Positions 1 through 8,958 of a stretch of DNA of 12,778 nt are shown here, piece by piece. The stretch's first letter is position 1; every line of letters starts with the position of its first letter. The translations under genes were made by a program, and so were the position numbers. Location: positions 1 through 12,778 of the forward strand of contig CALFMR010000504.1 in assembly GCA_937880585.1 (NCBI GenBank), given 5' to 3'. Under the pieces are notes generated by a model. It did no database searches and was not told the origin of the DNA. It saw only the letters and a program-made list of their open reading frames with translations. Source of the stretch: an uncultured Acidobacteriota bacterium. Lineage in GTDB: Bacteria; Acidobacteriota; Vicinamibacteria; Vicinamibacterales; SCN-69-37.

Positions 1-111
1 GCCTGAAGTCTCGGGGCACCGTAGGCGGCGCACGTCCAGAGATCAATTGGCGGCGAACATTCGGCGTAGGAACTACCCTGTCACGGCACTCGCGATACGC
101 TGTCGCGGCTG
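1..111. other. Region upstream of addB-like gene, no confident gene
   Basis: I see no tRNA, no strong promoter and no clear Shine-Dalgarno here. The addB frame has an in-frame TAG at 67-69, which fixes the ATG at 112 as the first ATG start. Plus frame 2 is open from the window edge to a TGA at 110-112 that overlaps this ATG as TGATG. This could be the tail of an upstream cotranscribed gene. However, its codons include AGG, AGA and ATA and its third positions are less G/C-rich than in the genes here, so it may be chance. TTGGCG at 47-52 resembles a -35 box but has no convincing -10 partner. Confidence 0.3.
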
Positions 112-3100
112 ATGGATCCCTTCGTCGAACAGCTTCGGGCCTTGTGCGCGGCGTCGCCGACGCGCGCGAAATGGGTGTTCGTCCGAACGCACGGCATCGG
201 ACGCACGATTGGTGACCGGCTGGCGCTCTCGGGCACGGACTGGGCGAACCTGCGCTTCGTGACGCCGCTCGACATCGCGGTCCGCATGGGCGCGCCGTTC
301 CTCGTCGAACGCGGCATCGATCCGTCCGAACACGGACTCGGGCCCGCGCTCGTCATGCGGCTCCTGCTGGATCTGCCCGCCGGTCAGCCCGGCTACTTCC
401 GTGCGCTCGCCGATCAGCCGTCGATGGCGGCCGCCTTGTGGACGACGATCCGCGAACTGCGCATGGCGGGGATCGGCGCCGGCGATCTGCCGTCCGGCGC
501 GTTCGCATCGCCTGAGAAGCACGAAGAGCTTGTCGCGCTCGTCGGCGCGTACGAGCGCTTCCTCACCGACCACGCACGGGGCGACGTCGCGACGGTGTTC
601 GCCGAGGCGCTGCGGCACCTCGACTGGTGTCCGATCCAATCGGCCGACTGCTGGACGGCGCAGCCGAACGTCATCTGGTCGCCGCTCGAACGCCGGCTCA
701 TCGACGTGATGCCCGGCGAGCGCATCATCCCCGCCGCCTTCGATCTGCCTGGCGCGACGACGCCACGGCGCCTGCTGGACGCGAGGATCGATCATCGCGT
801 GTCACGCGCGCCGCTCGCGTTTCTACGCCAGCCCGAAGCCGCGCCCGCGGCGTCCACGCACGCAGGCGACGGCGCGGCGGCGATCGAGCTCTTTCAGGCC
901 GGCGGCGCCGAAGCGGAAGTCGAGGAGACGTTCCGCCGCATCCTCGCGAGCGGCCGATCCATCGACGAGGTCGAGATCATCTGCGCGCGGCGCGACTATG
1001 CGGCGCTCGTCTGGGAAAAGGCGATCCGCTACGACTGGCCGGTGACGACCGCCGCGGGGCTGCCGGCCGCGATGACGAGGCCTGGCCGCGCCGTACTCGC
1101 CTTCACCGAGTGGATCCAGGACGACTTCGCCGCGGGCCGGCTGCGGCGGCTGCTGCAGTCGGGCGACGTGCGCGTCGACGTGCCGTCGCTCACGAGCGGC
1201 CAGGCCGCGCGGCTGCTCGTGCGCGCGAAAGCGGCGTGGGGACGCGCGACGTATGCGACGGCGCTCGGGGCGGAGGCGGCTTCGTCGCGACGGCGGGCGG
1301 CGCGAGAGGATGTCGCGGCCGACGAGCGAGAGCGGCTGGAGGCGCGCGCCGAGCAGGCGACCGCGCTGGCCGAATGGATCGACGCGCTCATCGCGCGCGT
1401 GCCGCCCGTCGACGCGAACGGACGCCTCGATCTCGCCGGCCTCGCCGAGAGCGTGATCGCGTTCCTCGCCGGCGTCGCGGCGCGGACGAGTGCGCTCGAC
1501 ACGGTGGCCGCCTCCGCACTGGCCGAGGCGATCGGCGATCTCCGCGCGCTCGGCCGCTTCGACTGCACGCTCGATCGCGCGGTCCGATTCATTCGCGAAC
1601 GCGTCGAGAGCGTGACGGTCGGCGTCGATCGGCCTCGTCCCGGCCATCTCCACGTCTCGTCGCTCACCCACGGCGGCTACGCGGGCCGCCCGCTCGTGTT
1701 CGTCGTCGGCCTCGAAGAGGGACAGGTGTTTCCCGCACCGCTCGAAGACGCCGTGCTGCTCGACGCCGAGCGGATCCACATCGCGTCGTCGCTTCCGCTC
1801 GGCACCGATCGCACGGACGAGAGCGTCCATGCGGCGCTCGACACGCTGGCGCGCATGTCGGCCGTCGCGGGCGGCCGTGTCGTGCTGAGCTACTCGTGCC
1901 GCGATCTGCGCGAGGGACGCGACACCTACGCGTCGTGGATCCTGCTCCAGGCGTATCGCGTCGTTTCCGGACGGCCCACGGCGACGTATCGGGATCTGCA
2001 CGAACACTTGGGCACGGCGTGCTCCTGCGTGCCGGCGAACGACGCCGACGCACTCGATCCATCACGCTGGTGGCTTCACGGCGTGCGGCGGGGCAGTACG
2101 CAGGCGCGTGCGGACGTGCTGGCCGCGTATCCATCGCTCGCCGCCGGCGTGGCCGCGCGTGCGGCGCGAGAGTCCGATCGATTCACCGAGTTCGACGGTT
2201 CGGTACCCGCCGCCGGGCCGGTCCTCGATCCGTGTGCCGCTGGACGCGTCATGTCCGTCACGCAGCTCGAGGACGCGGCCGCGTGTCCGTTCCGCTATTT
2301 CCTTCGCCGCGGGCTCGGCGTGGACGCGATCGAGGCCGGCGAGCGCGATCGCGACATGTGGATCAATGCGCTCGACCGCGGCTCGCTCCTGCACGACCTC
2401 TACGCGCAACTGCTCCGTCGCTGCCGCGATGGGAAGCGGCGGGCGACGGTCGCGCTCGATGCCGACTGGCTGGTGGAGCGCGCCGAAGTCGCGCTCGACG
2501 AGCTCGCGGCCACGACGCCGCCGCCCTCGGCCGAGTGCCGCGCGCGAGAAACGACGCTGTTCCTCGACGACGTGCGGCTGTTCGTCGAAGGGGAGGAGCA
2601 GCTCGACGTCTCTCATACGCCGGTCGGCGTGGAAGTGTCCTTCGGATTCACGGCGGCGGACGAGACCGAAGCGCTGGCCCAACCCGATCCCGTCGAGCTC
2701 CGCCTCGGCGGTGACCTGGCCCTGCGCGTCGTCGGCCGGATCGATCGGATCGACCAGGTCGGCCCGCACGCGTACGAGATCGTCGACTACAAGACGGGCA
2801 AGTACTGGGCCGATGACTGGCAGGGCACGTTCGCGGGCGGCTCGCGCCTGCAGCATGCGCTCTATGGGCTGGCCGCGGTCGAGCTGCTGAAGCACCTCGA
2901 TCCGAAGGCACACGTGCAGGCTGCGGAGTACTACTTTTCGAGCGCCAAGGGCCAGCAGCAGCGCACGCGAATCGCGATGCAGCCGTTGTCGACGATCGCC
3001 GGCGTGCTGCGCGATCTGCGAGCGGTCATCGCGTCGGGCGCGCTCGTACACGCGGCGGACGAACGTGCCTGTAAGTGGTGCCATTACGCGTATGCGTGCC

Positions 3101-3183
3101 GCAGCGGGGCGCACACTGGCGCCAGGCTGAAAGCTGACGACCCGCAGCTCGCGGTTTATCGGAACCTGCTCACCCATGACTGA
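112..3183 (+). CDS. addB: AddB-like helicase-nuclease subunit with Fe-S nuclease domain
   Basis: Predicted AddB subunit (1023 aa) of an AddAB-type complex that unwinds and trims double-strand DNA ends in the cytoplasm before RecA loading. The C-terminal PD-(D/E)XK nuclease is visible as VVGRID (D878) and EIVDYKTGK (D892, K894). It is bracketed by four cysteines, C725 (in AACPFRYF) and C987, C990 and C996 (CKWCHYAYAC). A lone Cys followed by C-x2-C-x5-C is the AddB 4Fe-4S signature. The N-terminal half looks like an inactivated SF1 helicase fold. At residues 25-32 (RTHGIGRT) the Walker A lysine is replaced by Arg. GLEEGQVFP (533-541) resembles the RecC/AddB 'GL-x-x-G-x-FP' segment. ATG 112 is the first ATG after an in-frame stop, but its Shine-Dalgarno is weak. 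The last 8 bp overlap the addA-like gene, in the addB-addA order also known from Bacillus. AdnB of the AdnAB family is less likely because a working motor is absent. Confidence 0.88.
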   Translation: MDPFVEQLRALCAASPTRAKWVFVRTHGIGRTIGDRLALSGTDWANLRFVTPLDIAVRMGAPFLVERGIDPSEHGLGPALVMRLLLDLPAGQPGYFRALADQPSMAAALWTTIRELRMAGIGAGDLPSGAFASPEKHEELVALVGAYERFLTDHARGDVATVFAEALRHLDWCPIQSADCWTAQPNVIWSPLERRLIDVMPGERIIPAAFDLPGATTPRRLLDARIDHRVSRAPLAFLRQPEAAPAASTHAGDGAAAIELFQAGGAEAEVEETFRRILASGRSIDEVEIICARRDYAALVWEKAIRYDWPVTTAAGLPAAMTRPGRAVLAFTEWIQDDFAAGRLRRLLQSGDVRVDVPSLTSGQAARLLVRAKAAWGRATYATALGAEAASSRRRAAREDVAADERERLEARAEQATALAEWIDALIARVPPVDANGRLDLAGLAESVIAFLAGVAARTSALDTVAASALAEAIGDLRALGRFDCTLDRAVRFIRERVESVTVGVDRPRPGHLHVSSLTHGGYAGRPLVFVVGLEEGQVFPAPLEDAVLLDAERIHIASSLPLGTDRTDESVHAALDTLARMSAVAGGRVVLSYSCRDLREGRDTYASWILLQAYRVVSGRPTATYRDLHEHLGTACSCVPANDADALDPSRWWLHGVRRGSTQARADVLAAYPSLAAGVAARAARESDRFTEFDGSVPAAGPVLDPCAAGRVMSVTQLEDAAACPFRYFLRRGLGVDAIEAGERDRDMWINALDRGSLLHDLYAQLLRRCRDGKRRATVALDADWLVERAEVALDELAATTPPPSAECRARETTLFLDDVRLFVEGEEQLDVSHTPVGVEVSFGFTAADETEALAQPDPVELRLGGDLALRVVGRIDRIDQVGPHAYEIVDYKTGKYWADDWQGTFAGGSRLQHALYGLAAVELLKHLDPKAHVQAAEYYFSSAKGQQQRTRIAMQPLSTIAGVLRDLRAVIASGALVHAADERACKWCHYAYACRSGAHTGARLKADDPQLAVYRNLLTHD

Positions 3184-6100
3184 ACGACTGCCCGCCGACC
3201 AGGCCGCCCGCGACCGCATCGTCCGCGAGCTCGACCGCAATCTGATCGTCGAGGCCGGTGCGGGATCCGGCAAGACGCAGAAGCTCGCCGATCGCATGGC
3301 GGCTGGCATCGCGGCCGGCGTGTACCAGATGGACGGCCTCGTTGCCGTCACCTTCACGCGCAAGGCCGCGGCCGAGCTGCGCGGCCGCTTCCAGCTCGCG
3401 CTCGAGCGTGAGTTGTCCGAGACGATCACGGCGAACGATCCGGATCGCGACGTCCGCGTCGATCGCCTCAGCGCCGCGCTCGCCAACCTCGAGCGATTCT
3501 TCGCCGGCACGATTCACGCGTTCTGCGCGCGGCTGCTGCGCGAACGGCCCGTCGAATCCGGCGTGTCGCCGGGCTTCACCGAACTGGACGACGTCGAGGA
3601 GCGGCTGCTGCGCGAGCGGAGCTGGCGCGACTACCGCGAGCAGGCGGCCGCGGCGGGCGACGTCGATCTCCTCGATCTCAATACGGCCGGCGTCACCGCG
3701 AAGCAGCTCGACAAGGCGTTCGAGATCGTCTGCCTGTACTCCGACGTCGACTTTCCAGCCGATGACGCGTCGCCGCCCGATACGGAGAAGACGTGGACGT
3801 CACTCACGGCGTTCTGGGACGCGCTGCGATCGATGCTGCCCGATCCACCTCCACCCGGCACCACGTGCGACACGCAGAAGCGCGCGCAACGCTTCTCGCA
3901 CGAGTGGCGCGCGCACCTGCGCGGCCGACGCGATCCCGCGCTGCTCGGGGATCTGCTGCGCATCTGGGAATCGAAACCGGGCGTCACTCAGAAGCACTGG
4001 CCCGACAAATCAACCGCGAAGAAGGCGGAGGCGCTGCACACCGACTTTCGTGATGCGATCGTTCGCCCGTACCTCGCCGCCTGGCGGGCATTTCTCTACG
4101 GCCGCTGTCTCGCGCTGCTCGTGAAGGCGCGCGAGTCGGCGCGGCGTGAGCGGTTGCGGCAGAATGCGCTCGGGTTCAACGATCTCCTCATCATGGCGGC
4201 CGACGTCCTCCGACGCGATCCGGAGGTGCGGCGCGCGCTCCAGGCCAAGTACCGGTGGCTGTTGGTCGACGAATTTCAGGACACCGATCCGCTGCAGGCG
4301 GAGATCATGTTCTGGCTCGCCGCCGACGAGTCGTCGATGGGCGAGCGGACCGGGCGCATCGTCGAATCGGAGGACTGGCGACATGTGCCGCTCCGTCCAG
4401 GGGCGCTTTTCGTCGTCGGCGATCCGAAGCAGTCGATTTATCGCTTCCGCCGCGCGGACATCGACATCTACAACGACGTGCGCGCGCGTCTTGCCGGCAA
4501 AGACGACGCGGGACTCGTGCGTCTCACGAGCAACTTCCGATCGGTTCCGTCGCTGTGCGCGTTCGTCAACGACGTCTTCGAGATGCGGTTTCCGTCGGCA
4601 GCCAGCTCGTATGCGCCGGCCTTCGCGCCGCTCGACGCGTTTCGCCCGAATTCGAACGCCCCCGCCGTCGTCGCGATCGATCTTCCGTCGACGCTGACGT
4701 CGGATCGGGTTGCGAGCGCGGAAGCCGCGCAGATTGCGCGTTACGTTCGCGCCGAGGTCGATGCCGGGCGCCGGTGCTTCGGCGACTTTCTCGTGCTCGC
4801 GCTCCGCAAGCGCGACCTGCGTACCTACTCGCGCGCGCTCGAGAACCTTGGCGTACCGGTCGACGTGACGGGCGCCGGCGCGTTCGACGCGTCTGAGGAC
4901 GTGCGCGAACTGGCGCTGCTGCTCGTCGCGCTCACCGACCCGCAGGACGCCGTCGCGCTCGTTGGCGTCTTGCGCGGCGGTTTGTTCGGGCTGAGCGATC
5001 GCGAGCTGTTCGCCTTTCGGCGGGCTGGCGGCTTCTTCAGCGTGTTCGCCGAGCTGGACGCCAATGCGACGAAGGATGCGGGCGCCGAGCGTGTGGGCCG
5101 TGCGCTCGCCAGGCTGCGCGAGTGGTTCGCCTGGACGCGCATGCTGCCGGCCGGCGCGGCGCTCGATCGCATCCTCGACGACTCCGGTTACCTCGCGCTC
5201 GCGGCCTCGTCGACGAGTGGCGCCGAGGCCGGCGATCTGCTGCACGCCGTCGACCGCGTCCGGGCGGTCGTCGGCGGCGGCTTCACGCTGGCAGACGCCG
5301 CGGCGTCGCTCGCCGGCTGGTGCGGGCTGGACGATGACGGGCCGGAAGATTCGATCGAAGTGGACTCACGTCCGCTCGAACCCGGCAGGCCTGACGTCGT
5401 TCGCGTGATGAACCTGCACAAAGCCAAAGGCCTCGAAGCTACTATCGTGTTCCTCGCCGACCCGCTCGGCGCCTTTACGCCGCGCGTCGATGTGCGAATC
5501 GTCCGCGACGGTCACGCGCCAGGTCACGAAGGTGGCCGCGATGACGCGATGACGACGGGCGCGAAGGGCTACTTCGAGATCGTCGAGGACCGCGGCGGGT
5601 ACGGGAACCGGGTCATCGCGGCGCCGAAGGACTGGGACGCGCACGACACGGAAGAACTGAAGTACCGCCAGGCGGAGATGGATCGCCTGATGTACGTCGC
5701 GGCCACTCGCGCGCGCGAGATGCTCGTCGTCGGGCGATACGCCGGCGCGATGGGATCGAAGAATGGCGCGTGGGCGGTCCTCACCGCGGCGATGGCCGAT
5801 GCACCGGCGCTCGCGGTGCCGGCGGTGGTCGCCGCGCCGGTGCCGGCGTCCGTCGACCTGTCGCCGGCGGCCGCGACCTCCGCGCGAACGGCCGTCGAAC
5901 GGGCACATGACATCGCGCGGCAGCCGTCCTGGGCCTCGACGTCAGTGACGGCCGAGACGAAGCACCTTCCGCGCCTGAGCGTGGATGGGGCCGACGCGCT
6001 CGACGCCGCCGATCCGACGCGCGCCGTGCTCCAGGATCGGCCGAGTCATCGTGCGGACGCGGGCCTCGCGTGGGGCACGCTCATCCACGGCCTGCTCGAG

Positions 6101-6541
6101 CACGCCATGCGCCATCCCGGCGCGACGCGGGACGATCTGCGTCGACTGGCGCTGTGGCTCACGCTCGACGATCGGCATCTCCGTCCCGTCGTCGATCGCG
6201 CCGTGGCCACGGTCGAGGCGCTGGCAGCTTCCGACTTCTGGCGACGCGCGCAGTCGGCGCCCGACCATCACGTCGAAGTCCCGTTCGCCGTCGTCGATCG
6301 CGCTGGAGCGGCGCCCGAGGTGTTGAGCGGCGCGATCGATCTCGTGTGCCGCGCCGATGTCGCGGGGTGGGAGATCGTGGACTACAAGACGGATGTCGGC
6401 GTCGAAGATGCCGCGCTCGCGGCGCGCTATCAGTCGCAGATCGACGCGTATGCGAGTGCGTGGACGCGCATCGCCGGCGCGCCGGCACGGTCGACGGTCG
6501 TCCACGTGCGGCAGCAGGAAGACGACACGACGTCGGCCTGA
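3176..6541 (+). CDS. addA: AddA-like UvrD/SF1A helicase with C-terminal nuclease
   Basis: Predicted AddA subunit (1121 aa), the ATP-driven 3'-5' helicase and nuclease of an AddAB-type complex. All SF1A motifs can be read in order: Q motif near Q9, Walker A AGAGSGKT (27-34), Ia VTFTRKAAAEL (58-68), GTIHAFCARLL (111-121), Walker B VDEFQD (364-369), III VGDPKQSIYRFR (414-425), IV LTSNFRS (450-456), V MNLHKAKGLE (745-754) and VI MDRLMYVAATRAR (835-847). The C-terminus carries a complete RecB-family nuclease: GLAWGTLIHG with H971, GAIDL with D1055, and IVDYKTD with D1069 and K1071, followed by a QxxxY-type segment (YQSQIDAY). The ATG overlaps the preceding gene's end by 8 bp and has only a weak Shine-Dalgarno, which suggests translational coupling. 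Length and domain order match AddA (about 1,100-1,250 aa). With both nucleases intact, the pair should cut both strands as AddAB does, unlike RecBCD with one nuclease. Chi specificity cannot be read from the sequence. Confidence 0.93.
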   Translation: MTERLPADQAARDRIVRELDRNLIVEAGAGSGKTQKLADRMAAGIAAGVYQMDGLVAVTFTRKAAAELRGRFQLALERELSETITANDPDRDVRVDRLSAALANLERFFAGTIHAFCARLLRERPVESGVSPGFTELDDVEERLLRERSWRDYREQAAAAGDVDLLDLNTAGVTAKQLDKAFEIVCLYSDVDFPADDASPPDTEKTWTSLTAFWDALRSMLPDPPPPGTTCDTQKRAQRFSHEWRAHLRGRRDPALLGDLLRIWESKPGVTQKHWPDKSTAKKAEALHTDFRDAIVRPYLAAWRAFLYGRCLALLVKARESARRERLRQNALGFNDLLIMAADVLRRDPEVRRALQAKYRWLLVDEFQDTDPLQAEIMFWLAADESSMGERTGRIVESEDWRHVPLRPGALFVVGDPKQSIYRFRRADIDIYNDVRARLAGKDDAGLVRLTSNFRSVPSLCAFVNDVFEMRFPSAASSYAPAFAPLDAFRPNSNAPAVVAIDLPSTLTSDRVASAEAAQIARYVRAEVDAGRRCFGDFLVLALRKRDLRTYSRALENLGVPVDVTGAGAFDASEDVRELALLLVALTDPQDAVALVGVLRGGLFGLSDRELFAFRRAGGFFSVFAELDANATKDAGAERVGRALARLREWFAWTRMLPAGAALDRILDDSGYLALAASSTSGAEAGDLLHAVDRVRAVVGGGFTLADAAASLAGWCGLDDDGPEDSIEVDSRPLEPGRPDVVRVMNLHKAKGLEATIVFLADPLGAFTPRVDVRIVRDGHAPGHEGGRDDAMTTGAKGYFEIVEDRGGYGNRVIAAPKDWDAHDTEELKYRQAEMDRLMYVAATRAREMLVVGRYAGAMGSKNGAWAVLTAAMADAPALAVPAVVAAPVPASVDLSPAAATSARTAVERAHDIARQPSWASTSVTAETKHLPRLSVDGADALDAADPTRAVLQDRPSHRADAGLAWGTLIHGLLEHAMRHPGATRDDLRRLALWLTLDDRHLRPVVDRAVATVEALAASDFWRRAQSAPDHHVEVPFAVVDRAGAAPEVLSGAIDLVCRADVAGWEIVDYKTDVGVEDAALAARYQSQIDAYASAWTRIAGAPARSTVVHVRQQEDDTTSA

Positions 6542-6562
6542 GCCGCGCCGCGCGTGCGTCGT

Positions 6563-8956
6563 CTAGTGGCTGTTCGAGCCGGCGCTCGCGAGCGTGGGCT
6601 CGGCCGGACGGATGTCCTTCGCCAGGAGGTTCGCGAACAGTCGAAATGCGCCGGGCACGCCGGCCGGGAGCTGTCGGAAGAAGGCCAGTCCCGTGTAGAC
6701 GAGGCGTCCGGCGCCGTGCGCGGCGACCAGCAGCCCGCCGTTTCGCGCGGGTTCACCTCGGTCGTGCGTCGAGATCAATGCCCGATAGTGGCGATCCCAC
6801 GACGTGCTGAAACACAACCCGCGTTCCTGGACCCAGCCGGCGAAATCCGCCGCGCCGATGCGATTGGGCCACGTGAACACCGGATGGTCCGGATCGCAGA
6901 TGCGGACCTCGGCGTTCTCCTCGCTGACGCGATCCTCGCCAATCGTCAACGGATACGGTCCGAGTGCCGACGTCAACGCCGCGAGCGCCGTGCTCGTGTT
7001 GTATTGCACCACCAGTGTGCCGCCGGCTTCGACATACCGCATCAGCCGCGGCATGAGCTCGCCGAGCCGGTGCGACGTGTTGAACGCGCGGACGCCGGTG
7101 ACAATCGCATCGAAGCCCGAGAGGTCGCCGCTCTCGAGGATCTCGTCGCCGAGCATCGTGACCTCGTATCCCGCCTGACGGAGCGCCCGCGGCATCTCGT
7201 CGCCCGCGCCTGGAATGTAGCCGACACGATGGCCCGCGCGTGCGAGATCGAAACGCACCACCTTCACGCAGGCTTCGCGCGTGAGCGTGATCGGCGGGAT
7301 GTGCGGGTAGTCGAGACGCACGAGCTCGTGCGCGGACACGCGATCGATCGAGAAGCGCAGCGTGCCGCAGACGGCCTCGCGAATGGTGAACGACAAGATC
7401 TGCTCGGCACCCGCGTGTGGTAGCGCGAACGGCTGATCGGCTGGTTCGACCTTCACGTCCGCGGGCGGTTCCGCGCGCACGATGCCCTCGGCGGCACCCG
7501 CCGAGGCACGCACGCGGACGCGCAGCACGCGCGCCCGGGCGTCCGGCAGAATCATCACCGGTATTTGCGGATTGAGCGTGACAGCCGGTACGACGGTCAC
7601 CGGCTCCCACCGTTCACCCGCGACCGGATCGATCCAGCGGTGCACGACCGGTCGCGACAGGGTGATCGTCTGCGTCCCGATCGCGGCGGTGATGTCGACG
7701 TCGACGACGGCTTCGCCGAGCGTGGTCGGCCAGTCGGCGTCGCCGCTGACCGTCGCCGGTCGATTCTCGATGAGCGGCAATGGTGCATCGAGAATCGCTC
7801 GCCGGCGGTCGCCGATCCGCACGTGCACGGCCCGCAGCGTCACCGGCTGCGGCGACCGCGCGATGACGTCCATCGTGATTGTTCCGCGGCTGCCGGGCGT
7901 GACCTGTCCAGCGTCCGCGTACGCCGACGCGTGCAGCGCCGCGCACCCGGCGATCGTCTCGCACAGCATCCGGCGCTTGTGCGCCTTCCAGGGATGGTCC
8001 GCCATCGCGTCGAGCGCGGTCAGCGCGTCGAGCAAGACGGGCACGCTCGCGGAGGGCCGATCGAACGCGTAGTCCGCTTCGGCCCGCGCGAAGAGCGCGT
8101 CAATCGCCGCGCCGCCGGGGACGCGCGCCCACGAGCGATCGATGCCGTCGAAGATCGACGAGCGCATCGGCGTGCCGGCGAGCAGGCGAACGTATTCCGT
8201 CAGGCTCCCGCGCCGGCCCGACGAGCCGAAGCCCTGGGTCTTGTGCATGCTGAGGCTGCGGGCCGCGATCTCGGGATACGACTCGCCGAGCAGCGCGTCA
8301 TAGCCACCGATCTCGATTGGCAGGAACGCCGACACGTCGGGCGGCGTCGGCGTGGGGCCGAGATTGAACCAGTTCCACACGACGCGCGTCGCCTGCCATG
8401 GCGCAAGCGTCGCGAGCTGTTCGGGGAAGCGCGTCGGGTCCGCCGCCGCATTGAACGCCTCGATCGCGAGCAGCGCGGACGTCGTGTGATGGCCGTGCGT
8501 GTCGCGCTCGTCTGGCGAGAAGCGCGTGACGATGACGTCCGGCTGGAAGCGCCGGATGACGCCGACCACTTCGCCGAGCGCACGCTCCTCGTCCCAGACG
8601 GTCAGCGTCTCCTCGCGCGATTTCGAGTAGCCGAAGTCGACCTGACTGCCGAAGAACTGCTCCGCGCCGTCGATGCGGCGCGCGGCCAGCAGTTCCTGCG
8701 CGCGGATGAGCCCGAGCAGGGGCGCGCGTTCCGGGCCGATCAGGTTCTGCCCGCCTTCGCCTTTCGTCAAGGACAGATATGCCGCCCGCACGCCTTCGCC
8801 GTGTACGAGCCAGCTCAGCAACCCTGTGTTCTCATCGTCGGGATGCGCGGCAATGCAGAGCACGCGGCTGAGGACGCGCAGCCGCCGGATGGCACGCAGT
8901 TGTTGGACGGCCGGCGTGGGACCCGCGGCAGGGCCTGGCCCGAGCGCGACCGGCAT
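6563..8956 (-). CDS. PIG-L family deacetylase with C-terminal GATase-like domain
   Basis: Large PIG-L (LmbE-type) zinc hydrolase, 797 aa. The family removes N-acetyl groups from amino sugars (MshB, BshB, PIG-L), but this protein's substrate is unknown. The N-terminal catalytic domain (about 30-260) has AAHPDDEN, with H38 and D41 as expected zinc ligands and D40 as base. DTHGHHTTSA supplies H154 and H157 of the HxxH motif. The middle (about 340-560) is Ig-like beta sequence of the NEW3/NPCBM-associated style (VTPGSRGTITMDV). From about residue 573 a class I GATase/ThuA-like alpha/beta domain follows (GYIPGAGDE, then TGVRAFNTS where a nucleophile Cys would sit but none is present), so it is probably a binding domain. 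I start at the ATG that overlaps the upstream TGA (TGATG). An ATG 21 nt earlier also exists. Secreted relatives usually carry a signal peptide, but here the N-terminus is only a short Pro/Ala stretch, so a cytoplasmic location is inferred. Confidence 0.87.
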   Translation of the reverse strand: MPVALGPGPAAGPTPAVQQLRAIRRLRVLSRVLCIAAHPDDENTGLLSWLVHGEGVRAAYLSLTKGEGGQNLIGPERAPLLGLIRAQELLAARRIDGAEQFFGSQVDFGYSKSREETLTVWDEERALGEVVGVIRRFQPDVIVTRFSPDERDTHGHHTTSALLAIEAFNAAADPTRFPEQLATLAPWQATRVVWNWFNLGPTPTPPDVSAFLPIEIGGYDALLGESYPEIAARSLSMHKTQGFGSSGRRGSLTEYVRLLAGTPMRSSIFDGIDRSWARVPGGAAIDALFARAEADYAFDRPSASVPVLLDALTALDAMADHPWKAHKRRMLCETIAGCAALHASAYADAGQVTPGSRGTITMDVIARSPQPVTLRAVHVRIGDRRRAILDAPLPLIENRPATVSGDADWPTTLGEAVVDVDITAAIGTQTITLSRPVVHRWIDPVAGERWEPVTVVPAVTLNPQIPVMILPDARARVLRVRVRASAGAAEGIVRAEPPADVKVEPADQPFALPHAGAEQILSFTIREAVCGTLRFSIDRVSAHELVRLDYPHIPPITLTREACVKVVRFDLARAGHRVGYIPGAGDEMPRALRQAGYEVTMLGDEILESGDLSGFDAIVTGVRAFNTSHRLGELMPRLMRYVEAGGTLVVQYNTSTALAALTSALGPYPLTIGEDRVSEENAEVRICDPDHPVFTWPNRIGAADFAGWVQERGLCFSTSWDRHYRALISTHDRGEPARNGGLLVAAHGAGRLVYTGLAFFRQLPAGVPGAFRLFANLLAKDIRPAEPTLASAGSNSH

Positions 8957-8958
8957 CA
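8954..8958 (-). other. TGATG stop/start overlap (translational coupling)
   Basis: On the minus strand the TGA of the PLP-dependent gene (8958-8956) shares one base with the ATG (8956-8954) of the PIG-L gene. No strong Shine-Dalgarno precedes this ATG, only a weak GAGCTCGG stretch. Reinitiation by ribosomes finishing the upstream gene is therefore the likely mode of translation and supports a fixed ratio of the two products. Confidence 0.7.

Noticed and set aside
627..2714. 695-codon open frame on the plus strand inside the addB-like gene
   Set aside because: The product is extremely Arg-rich, typical of the +1 frame of a GC-rich gene, and shows no domain.
2062..3510. 482-codon open frame on the minus strand across the addB/addA junction
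   Set aside because: It overlaps the cysteine cluster, nuclease motif and Walker A of the two real genes and its own product is low-complexity and basic. It is a shadow frame.
112..6541. Defence system based on a helicase plus nuclease pair
   Set aside because: The motif order, dual nucleases and Fe-S cysteines are those of AddAB DNA-end processing. No other defence gene or mobile element is nearby.
6542..6562. Bidirectional terminator between the convergent genes
   Set aside because: No strong stem and no T-run on either strand, so the sequence does not support it.
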